Shown: positions 1 through 9,959, counted from the first letter of the stretch. The stretch is 64,000 nt of DNA from Phytomonas francai (GCA_001766655.1 MJCC01000013.1:64952-128951); one strand, 5' to 3'. Numbers and translations are program-made. Notes: generated by a model not told the origin, from the sequence alone.

Positions 1-1133
1 GCGTCCTCCGGCCCATCGAGCGCTTCCACACGGCGCTTAAAGCCGCCCTACAACAACTAAAGAACGAGAAGGGTACCGAAACGGGTACAGGGCCGACCCG
101 CGGCGATTCCGACGCCGATTTTGAACTCTCCTGCGGGAAGTTTGATTTGGCGATCCGCCGCGTCCTTTTCCCGGACTACTTTGGATGTCTGGGGGGCGCA
201 GCGGCAGGCGAAGAAAATCGTCTCCCTGGCGAGCACGGCGAGGGTTCGAAAACGCCTGGAGAGGCGCCTCAGGATGGGGGGGAGGAGGGTGTGGGCAGCG
301 GCTTTGCGAAGTCTGAGAGGGGAGGAGGTGAAAGGCCTGCCGCTCGCACGCTCGCATCGGCCTCTGTGGTGGCAAATTTGTGGTTTGCGGAGTGCTGCCG
401 TGTCGCCGCGCGGGACGACGCGCGCTCCTTCGCGTCCGATCGCGTCCCGCTTCGCGTGGTGGAGCGGCTTCTTGGCTTTTTGGTCCAGCGCACGTGTGAG
501 GAGGCGGCGGACCGGGCCTCCGGCTCTCGCCAGCCGGTGCCCGAGCCAAGGCCGCTCCGCGTGGGCGTTCTCGCCGCGGTCACCTTGGACAGCCCGCTCA
601 CGCCCGCCGCCATGGCAAAGAAGTCGGGAGGTCTCGTCCAAGAACCAACGCAGGCTAGGACCCTCGGTCGTCCACGCGGGGACGGCAAACGAAACGCTAG
701 AAAAAATCGACGAATGGCCGCAAAGCCGATGCCTCGACGGAAGCGGCGGCGCTCGGTCTCCTCGGACGCGACCTCGAGGACGGCCACCGATAGCACCGGC
801 GTCGGGAGCAGCGCGGACGATTCCGATGGTACGCCGGACGAGGAAGAATATTCCGGACGAAGTGATTTAAGCCTCGACGATGCTCCTGGAAGGGGGGAGG
901 ACCTCTTCGTTGGCGGGGCGGGTGCGAGGCGGCGGGCGCAACGCGGCCTTGTACACCGGCGCCCCTGTCAGGCCCGCCTCGCAGGCGTGGCGTTGACGAC
1001 CGGAAGCAAAACCGATGGGTTTGGTGGATTGCGGCTCGAGGACGAGCGGCACGCTCGCGGTGGAACGCTTCAATGGCTGGCGCCGTGCAGTAGCAACACG
1101 ACGGGAATCGCCTCGCTGGCTAGGTTGGGGTAG
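1..1133 (+). CDS. C-terminal part of an unknown protein (5' end outside window)
   Basis: The frame is open from the first bases of the window to the stop ending at 1133, giving about 377 visible residues, so the true start lies upstream. I do not recognise the family. The visible part begins with a helical stretch (VLRPIERFHTALKAAL) and has a second hydrophobic helical block near nucleotides 360-500. It then becomes a basic, serine-rich and acidic low-complexity tail containing a KRRRS cluster that could be a nuclear localisation signal. The last 100 residues are rich in Gly, Arg and Ala and look unstructured. Codon use is strongly GC-rich. It is the first gene of the plus-strand unit seen here. 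Nuclear location is inference only. Confidence 0.7.
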   Translation, partial: VLRPIERFHTALKAALQQLKNEKGTETGTGPTRGDSDADFELSCGKFDLAIRRVLFPDYFGCLGGAAAGEENRLPGEHGEGSKTPGEAPQDGGEEGVGSGFAKSERGGGERPAARTLASASVVANLWFAECCRVAARDDARSFASDRVPLRVVERLLGFLVQRTCEEAADRASGSRQPVPEPRPLRVGVLAAVTLDSPLTPAAMAKKSGGLVQEPTQARTLGRPRGDGKRNARKNRRMAAKPMPRRKRRRSVSSDATSRTATDSTGVGSSADDSDGTPDEEEYSGRSDLSLDDAPGRGEDLFVGGAGARRRAQRGLVHRRPCQARLAGVALTTGSKTDGFGGLRLEDERHARGGTLQWLAPCSSNTTGIASLARLG

Positions 1134-1586
1134 CTGTTAGGTCTTGCGTGGGAACAGATGGGGTGGGTTCTTTTCTGCCTTGTTGGGTATGCAGTAGTAG
1201 AGTTGCTTTTTCTTTTATCGAACGAGTACCTAAACACCTTTTCACAATGCTTATACAAGAGGGGGTGGGGGTGGGGAGTAAATCCGCCTATCAATGATAC
1301 GAGTATCCCAAACTAAGTGCAAATTATATATGGATATCTCAGAAAATACCGCCTTTTCCTGTGTTTTACTTCTGGAATTTATCTTGCCATAATTTCCCTC
1401 CAGTGTAGGTTTTCCATTTGAGACAAATATAGTTGAGTCAAAGGCTAAGGAAACCAGCTTCGTATCGCGTGTCGTGACTTTAGTATTTTTTCTTTTTTTT
1501 TTCTGGGGGGAAGGTGTGTGTGGTGTCCCTATTTGCTACACTATTTAGATCAACGCATATTCAAATTTCCCTTTTAGAACGAAATC
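1134..1586. other. Intergenic spacer with trans-splice signal
   Basis: No gene is seen. A strong T-rich polypyrimidine tract at about 1479-1504 is followed by the first AG at 1512-1513, about 74 nt before the ATG at 1587. This is a plausible spliced-leader addition site for the next gene. The assignment rests on the general kinetoplastid rule (polypyrimidine, then first AG). Confidence 0.5.
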
Positions 1587-3848
1587 ATGCTGAGAAATAC
1601 AGCAAGTTCCCCGCCCATTATATCCATTATCTCGAGTGATGGTTTGAGGTTTATCATCCCTGCGAAAGCTGCCGAATATTCCGTACTCTTGAAAACTGCC
1701 CTTGAGCGATGGTCTTTCGAGTACCTTTCACAGCCCTCCACAACGAACAACAACAACGATGACGACGACGACGACGACAACGACGATGATGACGACGACG
1801 ACGACAAGCATAGCGAGCCTTATATTTGCGAGGAGACGACGGAGCACAACTCCGATATGTTGGAGCAGTCCGAGATGGACAGCAGCAGCTGCTGTACGAG
1901 TAGCCCCTCCATGGAGAACGACAGCGTCGTCAACCGGGGTCTGATTCCAATGCAGCAGACAAACGCGCCCTTTCCCACCCCCGTCAGGGGCCTCTCACCC
2001 AAGGATGAAGTAGGATCCCATGTGGGCCGGGTGGTGGATTCGGTAGCCTCCGATAACGGTGGTGGGACTTTTAGAGAATGGAATGACGATCGAGGGGGCA
2101 CAGATGCTGGTCGTAAACCTAATTTTGGCGCTGAGCATGAACCCTTCACACCTCCACATAGCATAACCTTGGATGATTCTGGTGGCGACCTCCATTCTGT
2201 AGAAAAAAAGAATCGTGAGACGCGCGAACCCCCAGGGGATAGTAGAGCGACGGGCGAGAATCCACCATCATACTTTAGCGCGCAACCAAGGCTCAAGGAG
2301 GGGGAAAATTGTATTAAAGGCGTCTGGAATGCCGATGTTAGCAGCGGAGAAGGTCTTGAAAAAGACCACACCCCTACGGTCGTCGTTATAGAAGAAAGCC
2401 ACACCGACCCTGAGGACGCTGAGGGCTGGTTCGGTGCCGCACCTACGGAAGGGCCCGGTTCTAGCTTGGTCGAGACCCCGAGTGAAGGATGTGAGGCTTT
2501 CGAGGATAATCGTAAGGATGCACAAAAGACCCGCTACAATAGTTATACCCCATTGCTTAACTCTGCGAACCAGGGCACCATGTCGGATAATAGGAGCAGC
2601 TCCCAGAATGAATGGAAATCTCCGGCGAGTGTCCATCAGCGGACCCCGGTGATGCTTGAGGAAGACGACAAAGTTATTATCATGGGCAGCGATGGTCAGA
2701 AGCAGACACTGTATAGTTTACGGCAATTAAGCACGTCACCGTGTGCGGGAGCGGCAGAAAAGCCATGTCATGAGATTTGTGATAATGGTTATGAAGTCGC
2801 TGCGAAGAACGACTACGTTGACACTTGTTGTGAAAATAGTGATATTAACGGTGATGCTCACGAAATGAATGAGCAATCACACAGCATTCATGTGGACGTG
2901 GATGGTAGATCCGGGCCCTTGTCTGCGTCTGGGGAAGTGGTATTTCCTTCTGGTGGTGAGAATCATGCCGACATGCAAGATGATACGACGGTTGACCTCG
3001 GCGACATATTCAATCGAGCACATATTACAGCCGGCGAAATTCTCATCGACCTTCGCCCCCTCCCGCTCTACGGAGAAAATTGGGCCAACACAACATCCGG
3101 CCTCTCTGGCTTGTCGTCATCTATCACCAATTCGAACTCATACAGACAATCCGCATCGCAAAATGCCTCGCATTCTGCAGATCCAGTGACGTGCAAAGAA
3201 GAGGTTGCGGGCGGTGCGGCATCTTTATCCAACCTAAACGGGGGAACCGCTCACGCGAAAAAAGGCGCATCCCATGCTCCCAAAGTCCCCACTAAAGCAT
3301 TGCAACTTTGCGTTGACTACCTTCTTCACTTTGCGCAAGCCTCGCAAGATCCAATGATGCATCTCCACGAAGACGCCCCGACGGTTCTTCCGACGCCGTT
3401 AACCGCCCCGATTTGCAGTCTCCTCTCGCCCTGGGAGCAAAACTTCCTTTACGTTAGCATCCTTGGCTACGATGGAGGCGCCCTCAAGGCGATGGCGATG
3501 CTCGATACGATTCTTCCAGACGGAATAGACTACCTCTGCCCCGGGATTGCTCTCGCGAATAAAAACGTACGCGACGCGCTCGCGATGCGACCCCCGCGAG
3601 CGGGGGGGATTCGAACCCTCACGCAGGTCCGAAAGGTTGCGCAGGAGCTTCGGATTGACAGCCTGCATGAGCTTTGCCTGGCGTGGATGGCAGATTTTAT
3701 GATACGTGCGAGCTATGGCACCTCAAACAACTTTGAGGCCGCACAACTCATACGGCAGTGCTTTGGGATTCAGAACGAATGGACACGAAAGGAGATGGAT
3801 TGCTTGAGGATAGAAAATGATTGGCCAGCCAACGAGGAGGAGTGTTGA
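1587..3848 (+). CDS. Giant SKP1-like protein with a split BTB/POZ fold
   Basis: The protein has 753 residues. Residues about 11-43 (IISIISSDGLRFIIPAKAAE) match the first strand and helix of the SKP1 POZ fold. Residues about 570-753 carry the rest: ALQLCVDYLLHF, then LLSPWEQNFLYV, and the SKP1 C-terminal dimerisation block ending FGIQNEWTRKEM with IENDW. Between them lie about 520 mostly disordered residues, including an Asp run at about 58-73 and many Ser, Glu, Gly and Asn. A second insertion of about 40 residues follows the WEQNFLYV block. Ordinary SKP1 is about 160-200 residues. SKP1 links F-box proteins to cullin-1 in SCF ubiquitin ligases. Whether this one can is uncertain, because the cullin-facing POZ half is interrupted. 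It heads a tandem of three SKP1-like genes. The 5' UTR is short and this ATG is the first after the likely splice acceptor. Confidence 0.8.
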   Translation: MLRNTASSPPIISIISSDGLRFIIPAKAAEYSVLLKTALERWSFEYLSQPSTTNNNNDDDDDDDNDDDDDDDDKHSEPYICEETTEHNSDMLEQSEMDSSSCCTSSPSMENDSVVNRGLIPMQQTNAPFPTPVRGLSPKDEVGSHVGRVVDSVASDNGGGTFREWNDDRGGTDAGRKPNFGAEHEPFTPPHSITLDDSGGDLHSVEKKNRETREPPGDSRATGENPPSYFSAQPRLKEGENCIKGVWNADVSSGEGLEKDHTPTVVVIEESHTDPEDAEGWFGAAPTEGPGSSLVETPSEGCEAFEDNRKDAQKTRYNSYTPLLNSANQGTMSDNRSSSQNEWKSPASVHQRTPVMLEEDDKVIIMGSDGQKQTLYSLRQLSTSPCAGAAEKPCHEICDNGYEVAAKNDYVDTCCENSDINGDAHEMNEQSHSIHVDVDGRSGPLSASGEVVFPSGGENHADMQDDTTVDLGDIFNRAHITAGEILIDLRPLPLYGENWANTTSGLSGLSSSITNSNSYRQSASQNASHSADPVTCKEEVAGGAASLSNLNGGTAHAKKGASHAPKVPTKALQLCVDYLLHFAQASQDPMMHLHEDAPTVLPTPLTAPICSLLSPWEQNFLYVSILGYDGGALKAMAMLDTILPDGIDYLCPGIALANKNVRDALAMRPPRAGGIRTLTQVRKVAQELRIDSLHELCLAWMADFMIRASYGTSNNFEAAQLIRQCFGIQNEWTRKEMDCLRIENDWPANEEEC
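1757..1810 (+). repeat. GAC/GAT triplet run encoding poly-aspartate
   Basis: A run of GAT and GAC codons encodes about 15 aspartates, broken once by Asn, inside the large SKP1-like gene. It is an in-frame, probably length-variable acidic tract just after the first part of the POZ domain. Confidence 0.85.
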
Positions 3849-4770
3849 TGTGTAGCGAGCATCAGCGAGAGGATCACAAAAAAAAAAAAATGAAAGGAAA
3901 AATGTCATCAATTTTTTCCAGCGTGCATGCTGGTATGGGGGCGACGCTACGTGTGTATAGAAGTGAGAAATGGGAGGGAGGGGGAGGGGGTATTTCTTGC
4001 GTCTAGTCCTTTCTTCTCCTTTTTTTCCCACCTCTAAATCATATGCAATAGCTCCCAGTAGACTAACTATTCTCTTCCTATTTATCTCTATTTTCTTTTA
4101 CCTATTTGAGAGTGTTATTTTCCGTATTTTTTGATTGCTAACTGATTGTAAAGTTGAGTCTTAGGAGTGTAGCACTCTATTATTGGTTTTGGGTGTGTTA
4201 CGTTGTACACAGGTTTTGCCCCTCCTCCCTTTAAAAAAAAAAAAGTGATTCATTCGAAAATAGATGCCTATGTTAGATATTTATCAAACCTTTTTTCAGA
4301 TTTGTATCTTTTGCTTACGAGAAAGAAAAAAATTAAAAAAACTCAAAAAACCACGGTCCTGAGGTTATGAATAAGGATGTGAATCCCCGCACATTAGAAG
4401 TACGGCATGTTCCGTAATGTGTTTTCAGGTAGCATCATATTCCGACGTTTGCATTTGTTTTTACGCATCCCTGGCCTTTCTATTTAACAAAGGTATATGG
4501 TCAATTTGTAAGGGGAAGGGTGGAAACTCACTTTTCTCTACCAGTCTTATTTCCCCTAGAACAAGATAAAATGGTATGCGTCCTAGCGCACTTCATTTAA
4601 TACCTATTCCCTTACCTGTGTGAAGGGGGTTATGAATTTTTTTTGGCTGCGATACTTTACTTCCTTACCAAGTTCTTGCATCCACAAGGAAAAAAAAGAA
4701 TCCCAAAGCCTTCCTCTTTCCCAAGAAATCCAGACCAGTAAATTTATCGCCTGACCCCTCCCCCTTCTCG
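3849..4770. other. Intergenic spacer between SKP1-like genes 1 and 2
   Basis: AT-rich, with A and T homopolymers and no convincing gene. Short pyrimidine tracts occur near 4657-4671 and 4711-4722. An AG at 4724-4725 lies about 45 nt before the ATG at 4771 and is a candidate spliced-leader acceptor. Confidence 0.5.
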
Positions 4771-5379
4771 ATGTCCCTCCAGCTCTCGAATAAGATGGGC
4801 GAGTCCGTGGAAGTGCCCATTTCAGTCGCCAAAGAGCTCTTCACGATGTTTGACGAAATCGACACCTTCGCGGCGAATACGGAGAAGCCCGTCCGATCCC
4901 ACGCCCGGCCGGGGGAAAAAAACGAAGTCGAGAAAGCCGCGGGCGAGGCGGCCTCGGACGGGGCCCTCCGCCTTGGCGACCTCGACTACGGCGGGGAGGT
5001 GCTGGAGGCCGTCCGCGGGTACGCGGTGCTGCCGCCCGGCGAGCGCACGGCGGCCATCGCGAAGCCGCTCAACACCCCCCTCAGCGGGATCATCCGCGAG
5101 TCCGAACTTCGGCTGCTGAAGGGGGCCGACGAAAAAGGATTTATTATCGAACTCCTCGACCTCGCCGCGCACCTCGGGTTCAGGCAGCTGATGGAGCTCT
5201 GCGCAGCGTACGTCTCCGAGCGCATCCACGAAATCGCGCTCGCGGGGCCGAATATCATGACCGCCGCCGAGCACGCCCGGCGGTTTTTGAAAATTGAGGA
5301 CGAGTGGACGCCGGAGGAGATGGAGATGCTCCGGCGGGAGATGGAGCATGCGAAGCAGGTCGACCCGAGCGTATACTAG
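4771..5379 (+). CDS. SKP1-like protein, paralogue A
   Basis: The protein has 202 residues, close to SKP1 length. The N-terminus fits the POZ start (VEVPISVAKELF). The middle has the expected segment after the variable loop (VLEAVRGYAVLPP, then IAKPLNTPLSGII). The C-terminal half holds the SKP1 helices (IIELLDLAAHLGFRQLMELC) and the FLKIEDEWTPEEMEMLRRE block, equivalent to the canonical NDFTPEEE segment. It ends HAKQVDPSVY, not the usual SKP1 terminus around an N-x-W-x-F-E motif, part of the F-box contact surface in canonical SKP1. Predicted role: adaptor in an SCF-type ubiquitin ligase. The partner is unknown. It is clearly related to the next gene, especially in the C-terminal 100 residues, so the pair arose by tandem duplication. 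Confidence 0.85.
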   Translation: MSLQLSNKMGESVEVPISVAKELFTMFDEIDTFAANTEKPVRSHARPGEKNEVEKAAGEAASDGALRLGDLDYGGEVLEAVRGYAVLPPGERTAAIAKPLNTPLSGIIRESELRLLKGADEKGFIIELLDLAAHLGFRQLMELCAAYVSERIHEIALAGPNIMTAAEHARRFLKIEDEWTPEEMEMLRREMEHAKQVDPSVY

Positions 5380-5915
5380 TAAAAAGAGGGCGATTTCCTT
5401 ATTTTTACTGGGAAAACAAGTTATATGGCACTGGATTCATTTTTTAGGAATGCTTGGAAGGACATGTATATACGGCTTTTCGTGGTTCGTGCTGCGGGCA
5501 TACTACTTTTTGTTATGGAATAGGAAAAAAGAGAGATGTGCAAAGATCAGTATTCATATGCATACTCAGCTGTTTACACGTAGATGGAAAAGTTTCGTGT
5601 TCAACACGTTGTATTTCAGTAAGTTAAAGACTATTTTTTTTTTTGTTTTTCTCTAAACATGAACAAAAATAACCAATACACTATGTGTGCTTGGTCAAGT
5701 GTAGGCGACAATATATTACGTTTGAGGTTTGCGTTGTTCTCTGTGAGAGGCCCTGTCTTTCGTCCTTTCCCCTGAAAATGACCTCATGGAATGCCTTCCC
5801 CCCCCCCCCTTTTTTTTTTCTGCACGGTCGCCTTTAGGTTCTTCTCTTTCAGCGTCTTCACACGATCACCCCAACAGCGCATTTGGACGGCCCCGCGAAG
5901 CCTCGGACCTGCCGG
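5380..5915. other. Intergenic spacer with strong polypyrimidine tract
   Basis: No gene is seen. A long C then T run at about 5798-5821 is followed by AG at 5836-5837 and again at 5851-5852. These are good candidate trans-splice acceptors for the SKP1-like gene starting at 5916. Confidence 0.55.
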
Positions 5916-6488
5916 ATGCCCCATTTGACCATCTCGAACACGGCCGGCGACGCCGTGGCGATCCCGGAGGCGGTCGCGCGCGGGCTCTTCCAGAAATTTC
6001 GCGCGGCCGACGCCTTCCTCGAGGGAAGCGGGGGCGCGGAGGAGGGCGAAAAGGGCCGCGAGGAGGACGAGCCCCTCCACGTCGGGCAGCTCCGCGCGAG
6101 CCGCGAGGCCCTGCAGGTCGTCGCCGACTACGCGATGCTGCCGAGCGAGCAGCGCACGGCCGATATCCCGAAGCCGATGACCCGTAGCTTCGCCGAGACC
6201 GTGAAGCCGCACGAGCTCGAGCTCGTGCGGAAGGCGGAGGAGGCAAACTACCTCGTCGAGCTCCTCGACGTCGCGCTCGCGCTCCGCTTTGAGCAGCTCA
6301 TCGCCGTCTGCGCGGCGTACATGAACGAGCGGATCCAGGAGATCTCGAAGGGGTCGCCCGACATCATGACCGGTGCCGAGCGCATCCGTGCGTTTATGCA
6401 CGTCGAGAATAACTGGACGCCGGAGGAAACGGAGCTCCTCGAAAGGGAAATGGCGCTCGCAAAGCAGCTTGACCCTCATGCATACTAA
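5916..6488 (+). CDS. SKP1-like protein, paralogue B
   Basis: The protein has 190 residues from the ATG at 5916. The frame stays open upstream to a TTG at 5883, but the ATG sits right at the start of the POZ homology (MPHLTISNTAGDAVAIPEAV). Later segments match SKP1 order: ALQVVADYAMLPSEQ, DIPKPMTRSF, YLVELLDVALALRFEQLIAV, then FMHVENNWTPEETELLERE. Like its neighbour it ends in an unusual tail (LAKQLDPHAY) instead of the usual SKP1 C-terminus. Codon use is much more GC-rich than the flanking spacers. Likely an SCF-type adaptor. It could have become specialised for a non-F-box partner, because the C-terminal tail is changed in both paralogues. Confidence 0.85.
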   Translation: MPHLTISNTAGDAVAIPEAVARGLFQKFRAADAFLEGSGGAEEGEKGREEDEPLHVGQLRASREALQVVADYAMLPSEQRTADIPKPMTRSFAETVKPHELELVRKAEEANYLVELLDVALALRFEQLIAVCAAYMNERIQEISKGSPDIMTGAERIRAFMHVENNWTPEETELLEREMALAKQLDPHAY

Positions 6489-8699
6489 AATGTTCAAAAA
6501 CGGAACTCTACTTTTGGGGTATTTTTTGCTCGTCATTTGAATCTTTTTTTTTTTTGTGCTTTCCTCTGGCTGCATATATATATTCATATATACATACATA
6601 CATATATATATGTATATGTATGTATGTATGTATGTATATATATAGAAAGAGAAATGTTGTAATTTATTGCTGTCTCACTTCAAGACTAGGGTTTTGTGGC
6701 TCTATATATATATATATATATGTTTACGAGTTTGCTAAAACGAAGCGATTTTCATTATGATGTTTAGGTTCCACATTCTTGTGGGCTTAATTTTCCTTTT
6801 TGAATTCAAATCCAATATTCACGCTCTTAAATAGTGTATATAGGTTTTATTATATTTTACTGTACATAACCTCTGTGTAATAATACTATGACGCAGATAC
6901 ACACGGGAAGTACTAGTTTTTACTTACCTTTGTGGTACCTGTTTTTATCACTTTGTGAAGTGCCTTTGTCTCGTGAATATATTTGTTCTAGTAATATGGA
7001 GATTTAGAACTGTGTCTATGGTATTTTAAATCTATCATCGACCCTTCTCTCTTAAGAGTAAGTCAACGACTAGGATTTAAATATGAAAATATGGCAAAAA
7101 AACGGAATGCGATAAATAGCGATCTCTTTGGACAAGTTGTTAGGAAATAATACATACAAATTGCAGGCAGAAAATTATCAAAAATGTATCACTAACTGTA
7201 TAGCTTTCCTTTTGTGAAAAAATTGCATGTTTTATTATTTGCAGCATTCGCTTCACTAAAATGACGACAAATCGATACCTTGCTTCCACCCCCCACCCCT
7301 CCCTTCTTGATTCCTCCCTACGTAAATGAAGAGTAATTTTGATATATATCTATATCCATATACATAGATATAGATATATATATATTGGTAGTTATTTCCA
7401 GTATTAAAATAGGATACTAGGCAAACAATACAAAAAGATTTGTCTATAAAAAAGTTATCTTTTAATACTCCTCTTTGCCTCTAAAAAAAAAAATCTTCAC
7501 TTTTTCCTGTGTATAACAAAATAAACATAAGCAATGCGATGGCTTTGATATTTCAAAAGCAATAGACCCTCGGAAAATTCACTTATACTACGTTTTATTG
7601 TTCATAAGACAAAAATACCTATTGCTTTTTTTTTTGAGTTCAATATCGACATGGTAGCCATGTTAGAGAAAGACCCCTCCTGACAAGTTAGAAATGGGTT
7701 GAACATTCATCTTCGTCCTATATTTCCCCAAAAAATTCTTCATAAAAGATTTTAGAAATAATGATAGTCACATATGGCATCTGACAGAGTGCCAGAGCTA
7801 ACATCTACAAGAGGATCTCTGTTTTGAGGCTTTACTCACCCCGTTCATTCTCCGTGTCGATGGCAACCACCGCTGTGCAAGAAATCCATTTCCCATTGCG
7901 AGAAATAATTTATCAACAAGGGGTTGATGCTAAGCAACCGTTGACTGCTTTCTGAGCGATGCGTTTTAGGGCTGATTTGCTCGCGATAATGGAGAGGACG
8001 AAAAGCCGTTCGACTGGGTTGAACGAAAGGTCTATCAGCTACTATGAGACCAGGGGAGGCACCCTGTCTACTCCCCACCCATTGGTGTCAATACGGATGG
8101 TGTATTTCGACACCATTGCAATATGCAGGGGTTTTCGAACGAATATACCACGCAGGAAAAGTCAAGTCCTAGTATCCCCCCAACCCCACTCCTATGGGGT
8201 GGCAACACTTAAAGGGGAGAAAAAGAAACGGAGGGCATTTGTTTACCGGGATCTACCTAAACACCCAAATATCGTGGTATAGATGGTTGCAGGTTGGAAG
8301 ATTCTATGCACTTTTGCAAGTTATCATTCCAAAGGAGGATGTTGCGGCGAGTCAGAGGAAAGCCCTCACGATGCCGTCGTCCCTGTTACACGTTGACGTC
8401 GCAGGTTTCGTCAAATGGAGGTACCTGGGATATCTGCTAATCCATCGAACGGGATCTCTCTTGACGTCATCCGATAGCGTGCTCCCACTGTAATTTTAAG
8501 TGTGCGCAAGTTGCACTGAACCCATCTCATGGCTTTGTGATGTATTCCTTTACACCTCCGTAGTTTCTGCTTTTTTGTCCCACCCCAACTATCTTTCATG
8601 GTTCGACGAGAAGTTAAAAAAAAAAAAAAGGAAATAGGACAGCTTTGAGAAGGATTTCTGTTATTGCAAAGTAGGTTCGACCCATCTCGAGACCGATCG
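6489..8699. other. Long AT-rich spacer with microsatellites and a possible relic
   Basis: This is 2.2 kb with no gene I can support. It contains alternating TA and TATG/CATA repeats (about 6571-6652), a TA run near 6702-6721, an AT-rich hairpin at 7341-7381, and many homopolymers. From about 7790 to 8510 the composition becomes less AT-rich, with several short open frames on both strands and no recognisable product. It may be a decayed gene or an RNA gene. A pyrimidine tract at about 8566-8600 precedes the next gene. Confidence 0.45.
7341..7381. repeat. AT-rich inverted repeat (15-bp stem)
   Basis: Positions 7342-7356 are exactly complementary to 7367-7381, with a 10-nt loop. The stem is made almost entirely of A and T, so it may be only low-complexity DNA able to form a cruciform. 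Confidence 0.7.
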
Positions 8700-9539
8700 A
8701 TGCCGCCGCTCCCGAGCCGTGCGATGCGGCAGCTCGTGCGGCGGCGCAACGCCATCGCGGGCCCGCGCGCGCTGCACCGCGGGATCCACTACGACCTCAA
8801 CGCCGACGCCGCGCGGAGCTACCGCGCGCGCCCCGACGGCGCGCGGGCGGACCCCGGCGCCCTCCTCGTCCACCACCAGCGCGTGCAGGCCGGCCTGCAG
8901 GACGTCTACGCGCGCGTCGCCGCCCTGCACGCGGCCGACGCGACCATGGCCGAGCGCGTCGAGGAGCGCTGGCGGCAGTTCGAGCGCATCGGCGGCCGGC
9001 GGCCCCNNNNNNNNNNNNNNNNNNNNNNNNNNNNNNNNNNNNNNNNNNNNNNNNNNNNNNNNNNNNNNNNNNNNNNNNNNNNNNNNNNNNNNNNNNNNNN
9101 NNNNNNNNNNNNNNNNNNNNNNNNNNNNNNNNNNNNNNNNNNNNNNNNNNNNNNNNNNNNNNNNNNNNNNNNNNNNNNNNNNNNNNNNNNNNNNNNNNNN
9201 NNNNNNNNNNNNNNNNNNNNNNNNNNNNNNNNNNNNNNNNNNNNNNNNNNNNNNNNNNNNNNNNNNNNNNNNNNNNNNNNNNNNNNNNNNNNNNNNNNNN
9301 NNNNNNNNNNNNNNNNCCTGCGCGTCTTCCAGAAGACGATCCGGGCGGTCGCGCGCGAGGGCGCCGCCGCCGAGCGCGACGCCGCCGTGCGCCCGAGGCG
9401 CGAGGGCGCGCGAAGTCAGTGGGACCTCGCGGCGCCCGGGAACGTGAACCGGCCGGAGCAGCACGTCGTGCGGTACTCGCGCGAGGGCGAGCTCGGGCCC
9501 CCGCGGCGGGGCGGGCGCAAGCGAAGCAGGCCGTCCTGA
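8700..9539 (+). CDS. Unknown GC-rich protein, interrupted by sequence gap
   Basis: The ATG at 8700 opens a frame that runs into 310 undetermined bases (9007-9316). The same frame is open after the gap to the stop ending at 9539. If the gap length is correct, the product is 279 residues. The N-terminal part is Arg- and Ala-rich (MPPLPSRAMRQLVRRRN), followed by a helical, coiled-coil-like stretch (VQAGLQDVYARVAALHAADA). The C-terminal part begins LRVFQKTIRAVARE and ends in a basic, disordered tail. No family is recognised. The Arg-rich start could be a mitochondrial presequence, but this is weak. Because the gap size may be only an estimate, continuity of the two halves is not proven. Very high GC may explain why the assembly failed here. 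Confidence 0.55.
   Translation: MPPLPSRAMRQLVRRRNAIAGPRALHRGIHYDLNADAARSYRARPDGARADPGALLVHHQRVQAGLQDVYARVAALHAADATMAERVEERWRQFERIGGRRPXXXXXXXXXXXXXXXXXXXXXXXXXXXXXXXXXXXXXXXXXXXXXXXXXXXXXXXXXXXXXXXXXXXXXXXXXXXXXXXXXXXXXXXXXXXXXXXXXXXXXXXXLRVFQKTIRAVAREGAAAERDAAVRPRREGARSQWDLAAPGNVNRPEQHVVRYSREGELGPPRRGGRKRSRPS
9007..9316. other. Assembly gap (310 N)
   Basis: Undetermined bases lie inside an extremely GC-rich coding region, so the enclosing gene is incomplete in this assembly. Confidence 0.99.
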
Positions 9540-9959
9540 GCAGAAGCCCACGGGAGAGGGCCCCCCCCCCCCCCCGCGCATCGCCAGAGCTGCTTCCATG
9601 CAAGAACATGGTTAACATAGTAAGGAAGTGGTGCTAAGGAAGGTGAAGGCAATTGGGGGAGGGAATGCGGCCCAGTGCTGGTGTTTCTATGTGTGTGTGT
9701 GTGTGTGTTAAATGGGGAATAGCCTTTCATTTCGATTAAAAATAAAAAAATGAATCCTTCCAGTATGGGGACCCAATGTTATTATGAGTGGCCTTGCGAC
9801 CCCGTTTTTTTTTTACCTTGTCTATTGAAATTGGAAGCACCGATCTGCCTCCCCCATCGTCTCGTGTCGCGATACGTAGCTTCATCTATATTAAGGAAGA
9901 AACACAAGTAAACAAAAAGAAATAGCTACTACATCATTACTACCCAAGACGGCAATAAT
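9540..9959. other. Intergenic spacer
   Basis: No gene is seen. It holds a C homopolymer near 9562-9575, a (GT)9 microsatellite at 9691-9708 and a T run near 9804-9813 that could serve as the polypyrimidine signal for the gene at 9960. Confidence 0.5.

Noticed and set aside
269..796. Minus-strand open frame across the first gene
   Set aside because: A shadow of the plus-strand gene in GC-rich DNA, where stop codons are rare. No start context or homology.
8661..9618. Large open frames on both strands around the N gap
   Set aside because: High GC and the undetermined bases keep several frames open. Only the plus frame from 8700 has a sensible start and protein character on both sides.
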